From Subtercola boreus (GTDB lineage: Bacteria > Actinomycetota > Actinomycetes > Actinomycetales > Microbacteriaceae), in contig NZ_NBXB01000039.1 in the NCBI RefSeq assembly GCF_003399635.1, positions 1 to 64,000 of the forward strand: DNA of 64,000 nucleotides, given 5' to 3'. The notes under the pieces were generated by a model. That model made no database searches. It had not been told where the DNA came from and worked only from the letters and a program-made list of their open reading frames with translations. Position 1 is the first letter of the stretch. Each line of letters opens with the position of its first letter. A program made the translations under genes and the position numbers. Positions 23,575 to 31,380 of the stretch are shown here, piece by piece.

Positions 23575-24500
23575 GCGTGCACCGCCACTTCGCGGCGCAG
23601 CTCCGACCCGGCGAGGTCTTCGTAGAGCTTGAAGGGCGTCATCTCGCCGGCGAGGTCGCCGTACTGCGCTTTGGCTCGTCGGTAGATCTGTTCGACGAGC
23701 CCCGAGAGTTCTGCCGGCACCCCCACCGACCGGGCCAGGTCGATGGAGAGCCCGAGGTCTTTGCACGCCAGGGCGATGGCGAAGCCCTCGTCGTAGTCGC
23801 CGTGATCGAGGATGCTGAGCACATCGTTCTCGACGAAGTTGCTGTTCGCCGGGCTCGCCACCAGGGACTTCCGCAGCACCTCCAAGTCGACACCCGCCTT
23901 CACCCCGATGGCCAGTACTTCGGCTGTGGCGACGAGGTGCGAGAACCAGAGCTGGTTGATCATCAGCTTGACGGCGTAACCCGTGCCCGCCGCCCCGACG
24001 TGCAGGATGCGCTCGGGGTCTCCCATGGCCTCGAAGACCGGGCGGAGGCGCTCGACGTCGGCTGCCTCACCACCCACGAAGATCTGCAGCATGCCGTTGG
24101 CAGCGCCCACCGACATCCCGGAGACGGGGGCGTCGAGGATGTGGAGCCCTCGGTGAGCGTTGTCCGCCCGCACCCGGTTGGCGACGTCGGGTACCGAGGT
24201 CGACATGTCGATCCAGGTACCGCCGTCGGCGATACCGGCGAGGATGCCCGTTGCACCGTTCACGACGGCGTCGACGTGGCGCGGGGTGGGCAGCATCGTG
24301 ATGACCACGTCACTCGCCGCGGCGACCTCCGCGGGAGTCGCCGCCCAGATCGCGCCGCCGGCGATCAGCTCGGCCGCGGCCTCCCGGCGGATGTCGTTCA
24401 CCACGAGCGGGAAGCCCGCCGCCTGCAGGTTGCGGGTCATGCCCGAGCCCATGTTTCCGAGGCCGATGAAGCCGACCGTGGTCGGCTGGGTGTTCGTCAT
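23571..24500 (-). CDS. NAD(P)-dependent beta-hydroxyacid dehydrogenase (3-hydroxyisobutyrate dehydrogenase family)
   Basis: This 309-residue enzyme has the Rossmann motif VGFIGLGNMGSGMTRNL, the substrate-binding DAPVSGMSVGA, the catalytic-lysine helix GYAVKLMINQLWFSHL and a C-terminal helical domain with KDLGLSIDLARSVGVP. The family reduces or oxidises C3-C4 hydroxyacids such as tartronate semialdehyde, 3-hydroxyisobutyrate and succinic semialdehyde. The start at 24500 is chosen because it gives the standard N-terminus. The frame remains open far upstream only as an overlap with the aldehyde dehydrogenase gene. Confidence 0.87.
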   Translation of the reverse strand: MTNTQPTTVGFIGLGNMGSGMTRNLQAAGFPLVVNDIRREAAAELIAGGAIWAATPAEVAAASDVVITMLPTPRHVDAVVNGATGILAGIADGGTWIDMSTSVPDVANRVRADNAHRGLHILDAPVSGMSVGAANGMLQIFVGGEAADVERLRPVFEAMGDPERILHVGAAGTGYAVKLMINQLWFSHLVATAEVLAIGVKAGVDLEVLRKSLVASPANSNFVENDVLSILDHGDYDEGFAIALACKDLGLSIDLARSVGVPAELSGLVEQIYRRAKAQYGDLAGEMTPFKLYEDLAGSELRREVAVHA

Positions 24501-24523
24501 TTCAGTCACTTTCTGGAGAGTGG

Positions 24524-26023
24524 TCAGTAGTTCGAACCCGGAGCGATGTCGATCCAGGTGGTCTTCAGCGAGGTGTAGCTGTCGAAGGCGTGCAGCGAGC
24601 GGTCGCGGCCCGCGCCGGACTGCTTCACCCCGCCGAACGGGGTGATGACGTCGGCCACGTCGAAGGTGTTGACCCAGACGGTGCCGGCGCGCAGGTCCCG
24701 CGCCACGCGGTGGGCCGTCCGCAGGTCGCTCGTCCAGACGCTGGCGGCCAGGCCGTAGGCGCTCTCGTTGGCGACTCGCACACCCTCGGCCGCGCCATCC
24801 ACGACCGAGACCGAGAGCGCAGGCCCGAAGATCTCCTCCTGGCCGATGCGTCCGGTGTTGTCGACGTTGTCGTAGACCGTGGGCTCGACGTAGTAGCCGT
24901 CTTCGAGGCCGACCGGCCGCACCTGGGAGCCGCCGTTCACCGTGACACCCTCCGATCGGGCCACCTCTGTGTAGGAGAGGACCCGATCCAGCTGCACACT
25001 GCTCGCGATCGTGCCGAGCTGGGTGCTCTCGTCGAACGGGTCGCCGTGCACGAGCGAGGAGCCCACGGCGATGATCTTCTCGACAAGCTCGTCGTGCACC
25101 CGGGCATCCACCACCAGACGGCTGCCGCCGTGGCAGGTCTGGCCGGCGTTGTAGAAGATGCCCCAGGCCACGGCCGAGGCGCAGGCGTCGAGATCTTCGA
25201 CGTCGGCGAGCACCAGTTGCGCCGACTTGCCGCCGAGTTCGAGCGACACCTGCTTGCCGTTGGACTCCCCCGCGTAGCTGAGGAAGCCGCGGCCGACGGC
25301 GGGCGACCCCGTGAAGGCGATCTTGTCGACCAGGGGATGTCTCCCGAGCGCCTGCCCCGCCACCCGCCCAAGACCGGGCACGACCTGCAGCACGCCTGCC
25401 GGAAGCCCTGCTTCGGCGGCCAGCTCCGCAAGCTTCAATACCGACAGGCTGGTCAGCTCGGCGGGCTTCAGCACGACCGAGTTGCCGGCCGCGAGCGCCG
25501 GCGCGATCTTCCACGCCGTGATGATCAGCGGATAGTTCCACGGCACGACCGCCCCGATTACCCCGAGCGGTTCGCGGCTGATGAGGGCGAGCGCGTTCTC
25601 GGGAGTGGGCGCGATCTCGTCGTAGACCTTGTCGAGCGCTTCGGCGTACCAGCGCACCGTGCGGGCGGCGTTCGGCACGTCGACGTTCAGTGAGTCGGAG
25701 ATCGGATGCCCGGAGTCGAGCGACTCGAGGAGCGCCAGTTCCTCGCGGTTCTCGAGCATCAGGTCTGCCAGCCGAAGCAGCACGGCCTGCCGGGTGCGCC
25801 GGTCGGCGCGCGACCAGACCCCGCTCTCGAAGGCGGTGGCCGCACCGCGCACGGCCCGGTCGACATCCTCCTCGTTCGCTGAGCTGACGGCTGCGAACAC
25901 CTTTCCGTCGCGGGGCGTGATCGTGTCGAAGGTACCGCCGTCGCTCGAGGGGCGGAACTCCCCGTCGATGAAGAGCCGGGTCTCCGGGCGCAGGGCGGCA
26001 GCAGCCGCGATCCAGTCGGTCAT
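24524..26023 (-). CDS. Aldehyde dehydrogenase (NAD+, betaine-aldehyde/PuuC-like)
   Basis: This 499-residue ALDH contains PWNYPLIITAWKIAPALAAGNS, AFTGSPAVGRGFL, the general base ELGGKSAQ, the catalytic cysteine in NAGQTCHGGSR, QEEIFGPALSV and the C-terminal PFGGVKQSGAGRDRSLHAFDSYTSLKTTWI. It is distinct from the SSADH-type enzyme in the same operon, so two different aldehydes are probably processed. It lies 39 nt downstream of the dehydratase gene and 23 nt upstream of the hydroxyacid dehydrogenase gene. Similarity to betaine-aldehyde-type enzymes would fit the quaternary-amine type importer, but that is inference. Confidence 0.87.
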   Translation of the reverse strand: MTDWIAAAAALRPETRLFIDGEFRPSSDGGTFDTITPRDGKVFAAVSSANEEDVDRAVRGAATAFESGVWSRADRRTRQAVLLRLADLMLENREELALLESLDSGHPISDSLNVDVPNAARTVRWYAEALDKVYDEIAPTPENALALISREPLGVIGAVVPWNYPLIITAWKIAPALAAGNSVVLKPAELTSLSVLKLAELAAEAGLPAGVLQVVPGLGRVAGQALGRHPLVDKIAFTGSPAVGRGFLSYAGESNGKQVSLELGGKSAQLVLADVEDLDACASAVAWGIFYNAGQTCHGGSRLVVDARVHDELVEKIIAVGSSLVHGDPFDESTQLGTIASSVQLDRVLSYTEVARSEGVTVNGGSQVRPVGLEDGYYVEPTVYDNVDNTGRIGQEEIFGPALSVSVVDGAAEGVRVANESAYGLAASVWTSDLRTAHRVARDLRAGTVWVNTFDVADVITPFGGVKQSGAGRDRSLHAFDSYTSLKTTWIDIAPGSNY

Positions 26024-26062
26024 GATGTCTCTCTGTTGTGGCTGGGAAGGAAGAAGGGCAGG

Positions 26063-27166
26063 TCAGACGGCGTAGCGGGCCACGGCGGCGCGGTCGATCC
26101 TGACACCGAGCCCGGGTGCCGACGGCACGATGAGGTCGCCGTGCGAGTCGATCATCAGTGGCTCGAGGAAGAAGTCGCGCCGCTCCGGGGTCCAGCCCGG
26201 CGGGTCGAACGGGAACTCGATGTACGGACCGGCATCCACGCCCGCTGCCACATGCAGGTTGGCCAGCAGGCCGAGCCCGTTGCTCCAGGTGTGCGGGGTG
26301 AACGAGCGGTGCCGCAGGTTCGCCGACTCGGCGACCTGGCGGGCGCGGTGCATGCCGACCGCGAGGGCGACGTCGGGCTGGTAGATGTCGAAGGCATCCT
26401 GCTCGATGAGGGCCATGATCTCGGGGAGCGACCGCACCATCTCCCCCCCGGCGATCTGGATGCCCGTCTGGGCCCGCACGCGTTGCGCGCCGGCGACATC
26501 GACCTGGGGCAGCGGTTCTTCGAGCCAGAGCACGCCGAGGTCGACGAGTTCGGCGGCGACGTGCTGCACGCGGGCGAGCGGGAGCGCCGCGTCGATGTCT
26601 CCCGACATCCGCCACATCTGGTTGAGGTCGACCATCAGGTCGAAGTCGGGCCCGACCGCCTCGCGGGTGCGGCGCACCGCTTCCACTCCTTCGGCGAGCG
26701 CCGTGCGGGCGATCCGGATCTTCATCGCCTTGAAGCCGAGCTCGCGGGCGGCGAGCGCCGACTCGGCCCGGGCCTCCGGGCTCTTCAGCTCCCCCGACGA
26801 GGCGTAGGCCGGCAGCCGGTCGCGCGCCCCACCGAAGAGCACGCTGACCGGCAGGCCCGCGACCTTGCCGATGATGTCCCAGAGCGCTGCCTCGAGCGGC
26901 CAGTACCGGCCACCGTGGAAGTTGATCGTCTCGATGCGGCGCACCTGGTTCAGGATCTGCAGCGGGTCGGTGCCGATGAACAGGTCGCGGTAGGCGTCGA
27001 AGCCGTCCATCGTGTCACCCGATCCGACTCCGGTGACACCCTCGTCGGTGAAGACCTCGACGAGCGTCGCCGGGAACGACCGGCGGGGTTCCGGATCCCA
27101 CGCCGCGTTGAACGGCGGATCGAGCGGCAGCACCATCCGCGTGAGGCGGATGTCGGTGATCTTCAT
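26063..27166 (-). CDS. Mandelate racemase/muconate lactonizing enzyme family protein (enolase superfamily, probable acid-sugar dehydratase)
   Basis: The 367-residue protein has the capping domain followed by the barrel. The first catalytic element reads KAMKIRI, so the usual KxK is KxR. Metal ligands are in FDLMVDLNQMW (Asp), LWLEEPL (Glu) and IAGGEM (Glu). A mandelate-racemase-type Asp-His dyad is present as YQPDVA and SFTPHTWSNG. This combination is most common in acid-sugar dehydratases. It overlaps the Fae-like gene by 4 nt. Racemase or epimerase activity, as in enolase-superfamily enzymes linked to betaine transporters, is an alternative. Confidence 0.83.
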   Translation of the reverse strand: MKITDIRLTRMVLPLDPPFNAAWDPEPRRSFPATLVEVFTDEGVTGVGSGDTMDGFDAYRDLFIGTDPLQILNQVRRIETINFHGGRYWPLEAALWDIIGKVAGLPVSVLFGGARDRLPAYASSGELKSPEARAESALAARELGFKAMKIRIARTALAEGVEAVRRTREAVGPDFDLMVDLNQMWRMSGDIDAALPLARVQHVAAELVDLGVLWLEEPLPQVDVAGAQRVRAQTGIQIAGGEMVRSLPEIMALIEQDAFDIYQPDVALAVGMHRARQVAESANLRHRSFTPHTWSNGLGLLANLHVAAGVDAGPYIEFPFDPPGWTPERRDFFLEPLMIDSHGDLIVPSAPGLGVRIDRAAVARYAV

Positions 27167-27681
27167 GTGGTTCTGGCCTTCGGTGTGTAGAACGGGTTGG
27201 AGGCGGAGCCGCGGGCGGCGATGACATCGTCGGTCGACGGCAGGAGGCGCGCGCCGTTCTCGAGTGCGGTGCGCGCGGAGAGCCGGTTGTTCTCGTAGAC
27301 CTGTTCGGCGTCGTCGGCGCCGGGGTTCACCCAGACCGCCGCGATGATGACGTGGCTGTCGGCCTGTTCGCGGGAGACGATGCCGTCGGCGAGCGCCTCC
27401 GCGACTCCCGCGGCGATGCCGGCCTGGGCCGGGCCCCAGATGAGAAGTCCGTGTTCATCCGAGGCCGGGGCCGACTTCGTGACGAAGAGTGTCAGCGGCT
27501 TCACGGGGAGGGAGGGCCGAAGCACCGTCACGAACGGCACGTGGCCGGCGCTCGGGGTGGCGAGGGCGGTTGCCCAAGCCACGCCGGCGGGGCCCTGGCG
27601 GTCGCCGAAGACGGTGTTGACGTGGGCTGCGTTGACGCCGTCGCCGATGAAGCTCTCGCCGAGTTGCAGACCCGAGGTCAT
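27163..27681 (-). CDS. Formaldehyde-activating enzyme (Fae) family protein
   Basis: The 172-residue protein aligns over its length with Fae, which condenses formaldehyde with tetrahydromethanopterin. ESFIGDGVNAAHVNTVFG carries the conserved histidine (H20). GPAGVAWATALA, PFVTVLRPSLPVKPLTLFVTK, HGLLIWGPAQAGIAAGVAEAL and an acidic ADDAEQVYENNRLSARTALENGA region follow in the family order. Actinobacteria are not known to make tetrahydromethanopterin, so the cofactor or substrate is probably different. It lies between the importer genes and the dehydratase gene with 1- and 4-nt overlaps, so it is part of the pathway and not a stray gene. Confidence 0.8.
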   Translation of the reverse strand: MTSGLQLGESFIGDGVNAAHVNTVFGDRQGPAGVAWATALATPSAGHVPFVTVLRPSLPVKPLTLFVTKSAPASDEHGLLIWGPAQAGIAAGVAEALADGIVSREQADSHVIIAAVWVNPGADDAEQVYENNRLSARTALENGARLLPSTDDVIAARGSASNPFYTPKARTT

Positions 27682-28625
27682 CAGATCAGACCCTGTTCGG
27701 TCAGCCAGCTCTTCGCGATGTCGGCGGGGTCGTCACCGTCGACATCGGCCTTGGCGTTCAGCTTCTGCATCTCCTCGGTGGTGAGCTTGCTCGACACCAG
27801 CGCGACCACGTCGGCGATGCCGGGGTACTTGTCGAGGGTGCTCTGCTTGAGCGTGAAGGCGCCCTGGTAGACCGGGAAGAACGACTTGTCGTCCTGCATC
27901 ACGGTGAGCCCGAGAGCCGGGATCCGGCCGTCCGTCTGGAAGACCTCGCCGAAGTTGCAGGTGTCACCCTTCGCGGTGGTCGTGTAGATGACCCCGGTGT
28001 CGAGCAGCGCGACGTTCGAGTCGGGCACGGCATCCAGACCGTAGGCCTTCTTGACTCCGGGCCACCCGTCGTCGCGGGTCGAGAACTCGCTCTCGATGCA
28101 GAACGTCTGGTCTGCGACCGGGAGCTTCGCGATGTCGCTGAGCTTGGTGACGCCGAGCTCCTTCGCCTTGTCGGAGAGGATCGCGAAGGCGTAGGTGTTG
28201 TTCAGGGGTGCCGGGTCGAGCCAGGCGATGCCATTGGCGGCGTCGGCCTTCTTGGTGGCGTCGAACTGGGCCTGTTCGCCCTGCACGGGGGTCGTGTTGT
28301 TGTTGTAGGTGATCCAGGATGTTCCGCTGTACTCCCAGTAGCCGAGGAACTGGTCGCCCACGAGGGCGGCTCGCACGTTGGCGGATCCGACGACGCTCGT
28401 GTTGGCCTTGGTGTTCGCACCGTGGGCATTGAAGAGCTGGCTGGTGATGTTCGCGAGGATGTACTGCTCGGAGAAGTCCTTCGCGCCGACGTCGCCAGAG
28501 AGACCCGCGAGCTCGTCACCCTTGCCCGAGGAGGAAGCGCCAGTGCTTCCGCCGGAGCAGGCGGTGAGGGCGAGTGCGCCGACGGCCAGGATGGCCAGCA
28601 GCCCTGTGGTTCGTTTGAGGTTCAT
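27681..28625 (-). CDS. Glycine betaine/choline-type ABC transporter substrate-binding lipoprotein (OpuBC/OpuAC-like)
   Basis: This 314-residue lipoprotein has a signal ending LTACSGGS. The mature part shows the OpuBC pattern KDFSEQYILANI, VVGSANVRAALVGDQFLGYWEYSGTSWI, WLDPAPLNNTYAFAI and the closing ITSQ-type helices; ADPADIAKSWL-like segments end the protein. The family binds quaternary amines through aromatic cages, and this sequence has several conserved Tyr/Trp. The enzymes encoded downstream in the same operon suggest the ligand is a catabolic substrate rather than only an osmoprotectant. Confidence 0.85.
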   Translation of the reverse strand: MNLKRTTGLLAILAVGALALTACSGGSTGASSSGKGDELAGLSGDVGAKDFSEQYILANITSQLFNAHGANTKANTSVVGSANVRAALVGDQFLGYWEYSGTSWITYNNNTTPVQGEQAQFDATKKADAANGIAWLDPAPLNNTYAFAILSDKAKELGVTKLSDIAKLPVADQTFCIESEFSTRDDGWPGVKKAYGLDAVPDSNVALLDTGVIYTTTAKGDTCNFGEVFQTDGRIPALGLTVMQDDKSFFPVYQGAFTLKQSTLDKYPGIADVVALVSSKLTTEEMQKLNAKADVDGDDPADIAKSWLTEQGLI

Positions 28626-28686
28626 GGTGCTCTTTCTGTGGGTGAGAGGGATGGTGAGGGTGAGAGGGATGGTGAAGGAGAGAGGG

Positions 28687-29478
28687 TCAGACGCCTTTCG
28701 GGCGCAACAGGTCTTCGGCGATGCTGGCGAGCCAGTCGATCAGCAGGGCGATGCAGGAGACCAGCACGGCACCGGTGATGAGAACGGGGAAGCGCTGCAG
28801 CTTCAGCCCGTTGACGATCATGTCGCCGAGGCCGCCGGCGTCGATGAACGTGGCCACCGTGGCGACCCCGACGCAGAACACCAGCGAGGTGCGGAGCCCG
28901 GCGAGGATCACCGGCACCGCGAGCGGCAGTTCGATGCGCCGCAGCACCTGTCCCGGATTCATCCCCATGCCGCGCGCCGACTCCGTGACGCTGGGGTCGA
29001 TCTGGGCGAGGCCGACCATGGTGTTCCGGAGCACCGGCAGGAACGAGTACGCCACCAGGGCGATGAGTGCGGTCTGGAATCCGATCTGCCAGATGATCGC
29101 GAGCAGGATGATGAAGCCGATGGCCGGCGTCGCCTGCCCGATGTTGGCGATCGTCAGGATCGTTCCGCGAAGGAGCCGCGACGTGGTGCGACTGGCCACG
29201 ATACCCGCGGGGATCGCCAGCACGGCGACCAGCGCCGACGCGATGAACGTCAGCTCGAGGTGCTCCCTGGTACGCAGCAGGATGTAGTCGGCGTTCAGCG
29301 TGCGCGCCATGATCGAGTCGATCTCGAGGGTCTGGATCCAGAGGAACAGAGCCAGCAGCACCAGCACGATGACAATCGGGGTGGCGATGCGGCGGAGGGT
29401 CCAGAACCGGGCGCGCCGAACCCCGAGCTCTGCGGGCGCGACACTCACGTCGCGCTCGATCACCGCCTCGAACGTCAT
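28687..29478 (-). CDS. Glycine betaine/choline-type ABC transporter permease (OpuBB/OpuBD-like)
   Basis: The 263-residue permease has about six membrane spans (IVIVLVLLALFLWI, FIASALVAVLAIPAGIV, TILTIANIGQATPAIGFIILL) and the coupling loop ESARGMGMNPGQVLRRIELPLAVPVILAGLR. The motif PAIGFIILLAI matches OpuB/OpuC permeases. The start overlaps the ATPase stop by 4 nt. The operon encodes two non-identical permeases, as is normal for OpuC-type systems. Confidence 0.87.
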   Translation of the reverse strand: MTFEAVIERDVSVAPAELGVRRARFWTLRRIATPIVIVLVLLALFLWIQTLEIDSIMARTLNADYILLRTREHLELTFIASALVAVLAIPAGIVASRTTSRLLRGTILTIANIGQATPAIGFIILLAIIWQIGFQTALIALVAYSFLPVLRNTMVGLAQIDPSVTESARGMGMNPGQVLRRIELPLAVPVILAGLRTSLVFCVGVATVATFIDAGGLGDMIVNGLKLQRFPVLITGAVLVSCIALLIDWLASIAEDLLRPKGV

Positions 29479-30569
29479 GAGAGGGCTCCCGCAGCCGCGC
29501 CGCCCACGTCGTCACCGAGTTCGGCCGAGATCTGGTCGACGGTGACGGATGCCACGACCTTCCCGCTGGCGTCGGTGACCCCGATGGCCGGCAGGCCGGT
29601 CAGCACGAGCAGGTCCAGGGCATCCCGAAGCGAATCGGTCTCGGGCAGCGACGCTGTGCCCCGGGCATCCGAAGCCCTGCCGAGCAGCGCGTCGTAGAGC
29701 GGAATCAGCGCGAGACGTTTGAGCGCCGCCCCATGCCCGATGAACGAGGCGACGTAGTCGTTGGCCGGTGCCCTCAGGATGTTCGCGGGGGTGTCGAACT
29801 GCTCGATCTTCGACCGATCGCTGAGCACCGCGATGCGGTCGCCCAGCCGCACGGCCTCGTCGAAGTCGTGCGTCACGAAGATGATCGTCTTGCCGATCGA
29901 CTCCTGGAGGCGCAGGAACTCCACCTGCAGCTTCTCGCGGGTGATCGGGTCGGTCGCACCGAACGGTTCGTCCATCAGCATCACGGGCGGGTCGGCGGCG
30001 AGGGCGCGTGCCACTCCAACGCGCTGCTGCTGCCCGCCCGAAAGCTGCTTCGGGTAGCGCCCCGCGAACGTCTTCGGGTCGAGCTGCACCACCGAGAGCA
30101 GCTCATCCACCCGGTTCCGGGTCTTCTCCTTCGACCAGCCGAGCAGCTTCGGCACGACCGAGATGTTCTCGGCGATCGTCATGTGCGGAAAAAGGCCGAT
30201 CTGCTGGATGACGTAGCCGATGTGCCGCCGGAGCTCGTTCGGGTTCAGCGACAGCACGTCGCGCCCATCGACCGTGATCGACCCCGAGGTCGGCTCGATG
30301 ATGCGGTTGATCATCTTCATCGTGGTGGTCTTGCCGCAGCCGGAGGGGCCGACGAACATGATCAGCTCGCCGGGCTCGACATCCATCGAGAAGTCCTCGA
30401 CGGCCGGCACGGTCTGCTCGCCGTAGACCTTGTTCACGTTCTTCAGTTCGATGTGCGCACCGCTGGTGTTCTTCACCGTGGTGATGGTGGTCGTGGTGCG
30501 GATGGTCGCCTCTGTGGGGCGCCCGCCCAGAACGCGTGACGCGCCGGTGTCTGCTGTCGAGTCGGTCAT
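29475..30569 (-). CDS. Glycine betaine/choline-type ABC transporter ATPase with CBS-like tail (OpuBA/OpuCA-like)
   Basis: This 364-residue ATPase has Walker A MFVGPSGCGKTTTMKMINR, a Q-loop in VIQQIGLFPHMTI, the signature LSGGQQQRVGVARAL, Walker B PVMLMDEPFGATDP and the H-loop VTHDFDEAV. The C-terminal part (about residues 285-350) carries one CBS-like motif (TDSLRDALDLLVLTGLPAIGVTDASGKVVASVTVDQI), which in relatives senses ionic strength or nucleotides. It overlaps one permease gene and lies 1 nt from the other. Confidence 0.9.
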   Translation of the reverse strand: MTDSTADTGASRVLGGRPTEATIRTTTTITTVKNTSGAHIELKNVNKVYGEQTVPAVEDFSMDVEPGELIMFVGPSGCGKTTTMKMINRIIEPTSGSITVDGRDVLSLNPNELRRHIGYVIQQIGLFPHMTIAENISVVPKLLGWSKEKTRNRVDELLSVVQLDPKTFAGRYPKQLSGGQQQRVGVARALAADPPVMLMDEPFGATDPITREKLQVEFLRLQESIGKTIIFVTHDFDEAVRLGDRIAVLSDRSKIEQFDTPANILRAPANDYVASFIGHGAALKRLALIPLYDALLGRASDARGTASLPETDSLRDALDLLVLTGLPAIGVTDASGKVVASVTVDQISAELGDDVGGAAAGALS

Positions 30570-30570
30570 G

Positions 30571-31236
30571 TCAGGCCCTCAGTCCCTTCGAGGTGGTCGT
30601 TTTCGTGATGAGTGTGAACAGGCCGTCGACGATGAGGGCCAGAACGATGACACCGAGGGTGCCGGTGAGTGCATAGTTGAGCGCGTTCTTCGAGCCGAGC
30701 GAGCTGAGGCCCTGGAAGATCATCTGGCCGAGTCCTGGGCCACCCACGTACGCGCCGATCGCCGCGATACCGATGGTGAGTTGCGCCGCGACGCGCACTC
30801 CGGTCACGATGACCGGCCAGGCCATCGGCAGCTGGATGCGCAGCAGCACCGCCCCCCGGGAGAGCCCCATGCCCGTGGCCGCCTCCATGATCGCGGGGCT
30901 CACTTCGCGGAGCCCGACCACGGTGTTCCGGATGATCGGCAGCAGCGAGTAGAGCGTGAGGCCGATCAGCGTCGGAACCCAGCCGAGCCCGAAGAGCGGG
31001 ATCATCGCTGCCAGAAGCGCGAGGGAGGGGATCGTCAGGATGACGGCAGCGCTCGTGACGGCAAGCGAGCGCCCGACGGGGCTGTTCCAGACGAGGAGGC
31101 CGATGCCGACACCGATGACGGTGGCGAGCAGCAACGCCACGGCCACGACGAGCAGGTGTTGACCGATCAGCTGGAGAATGTCGTCGTAGCGCTTTCCCCA
31201 GAAGGCCAGGAGGCCCGGAAGGTCGAATCCGGTCAT
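30571..31236 (-). CDS. Glycine betaine/choline-type ABC transporter permease, first gene of the operon
   Basis: This 221-residue OpuB/OpuC-type permease has LLVVAVALLLATVIGVGIGLLVW, AAVILTIPSLALLAAMIPLFGLGWVPTLIGLTLYSLLPIIRNTVVGL and the coupling loop EAATGMGLSRGAVLLRIQLPMAWPVIVTGVR. It is preceded by GAGGAG about 10 nt upstream. It is the promoter-proximal gene of the ten-gene catabolic operon and faces the IclR gene across a 144-bp region that holds palindromes. Confidence 0.88.
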   Translation of the reverse strand: MTGFDLPGLLAFWGKRYDDILQLIGQHLLVVAVALLLATVIGVGIGLLVWNSPVGRSLAVTSAAVILTIPSLALLAAMIPLFGLGWVPTLIGLTLYSLLPIIRNTVVGLREVSPAIMEAATGMGLSRGAVLLRIQLPMAWPVIVTGVRVAAQLTIGIAAIGAYVGGPGLGQMIFQGLSSLGSKNALNYALTGTLGVIVLALIVDGLFTLITKTTTSKGLRA

Positions 31237-31330
31237 GAATGCACAGCTCCTCTGCTCTTCGTTGAGTGGTGACCGCCGCGAAGTCGTGGAGGTCGGTGCG
31301 ACACGTCGACACTACGGGTGCGGTGTTCTT

Positions 31331-31374
31331 TTGCGCAACAGCAGTTGTGCATATGCCAACTGGGGGACTACAGT
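31331..31374. promoter_or_regulatory. IclR-type operator region and leaderless -10 box between divergent transcripts
   Basis: CAGTTG (31342-31347) and CAACTG (31357-31362) flank a near-palindromic TGCATATGC. A further arm, TTGCGCAACAG at 31331-31341, is an imperfect inverted match to CAGTTGTGCAT. TACAGT at 31369-31374 is the -10 box for the IclR gene, 6 nt before its ATG. The palindrome overlaps the expected -35 region, which suggests autoregulation and control of the divergent operon. Confidence 0.5.
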
Positions 31375-31380
31375 GGGCGA

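Noticed and set aside
24501-26615. Continuous minus-strand frame that would extend the hydroxyacid dehydrogenase to about 1000 residues
   Set aside because: The extension runs in another frame through the aldehyde dehydrogenase and dehydratase genes. Its residues are low-complexity Arg/Ala typical of GC-rich shadow frames.
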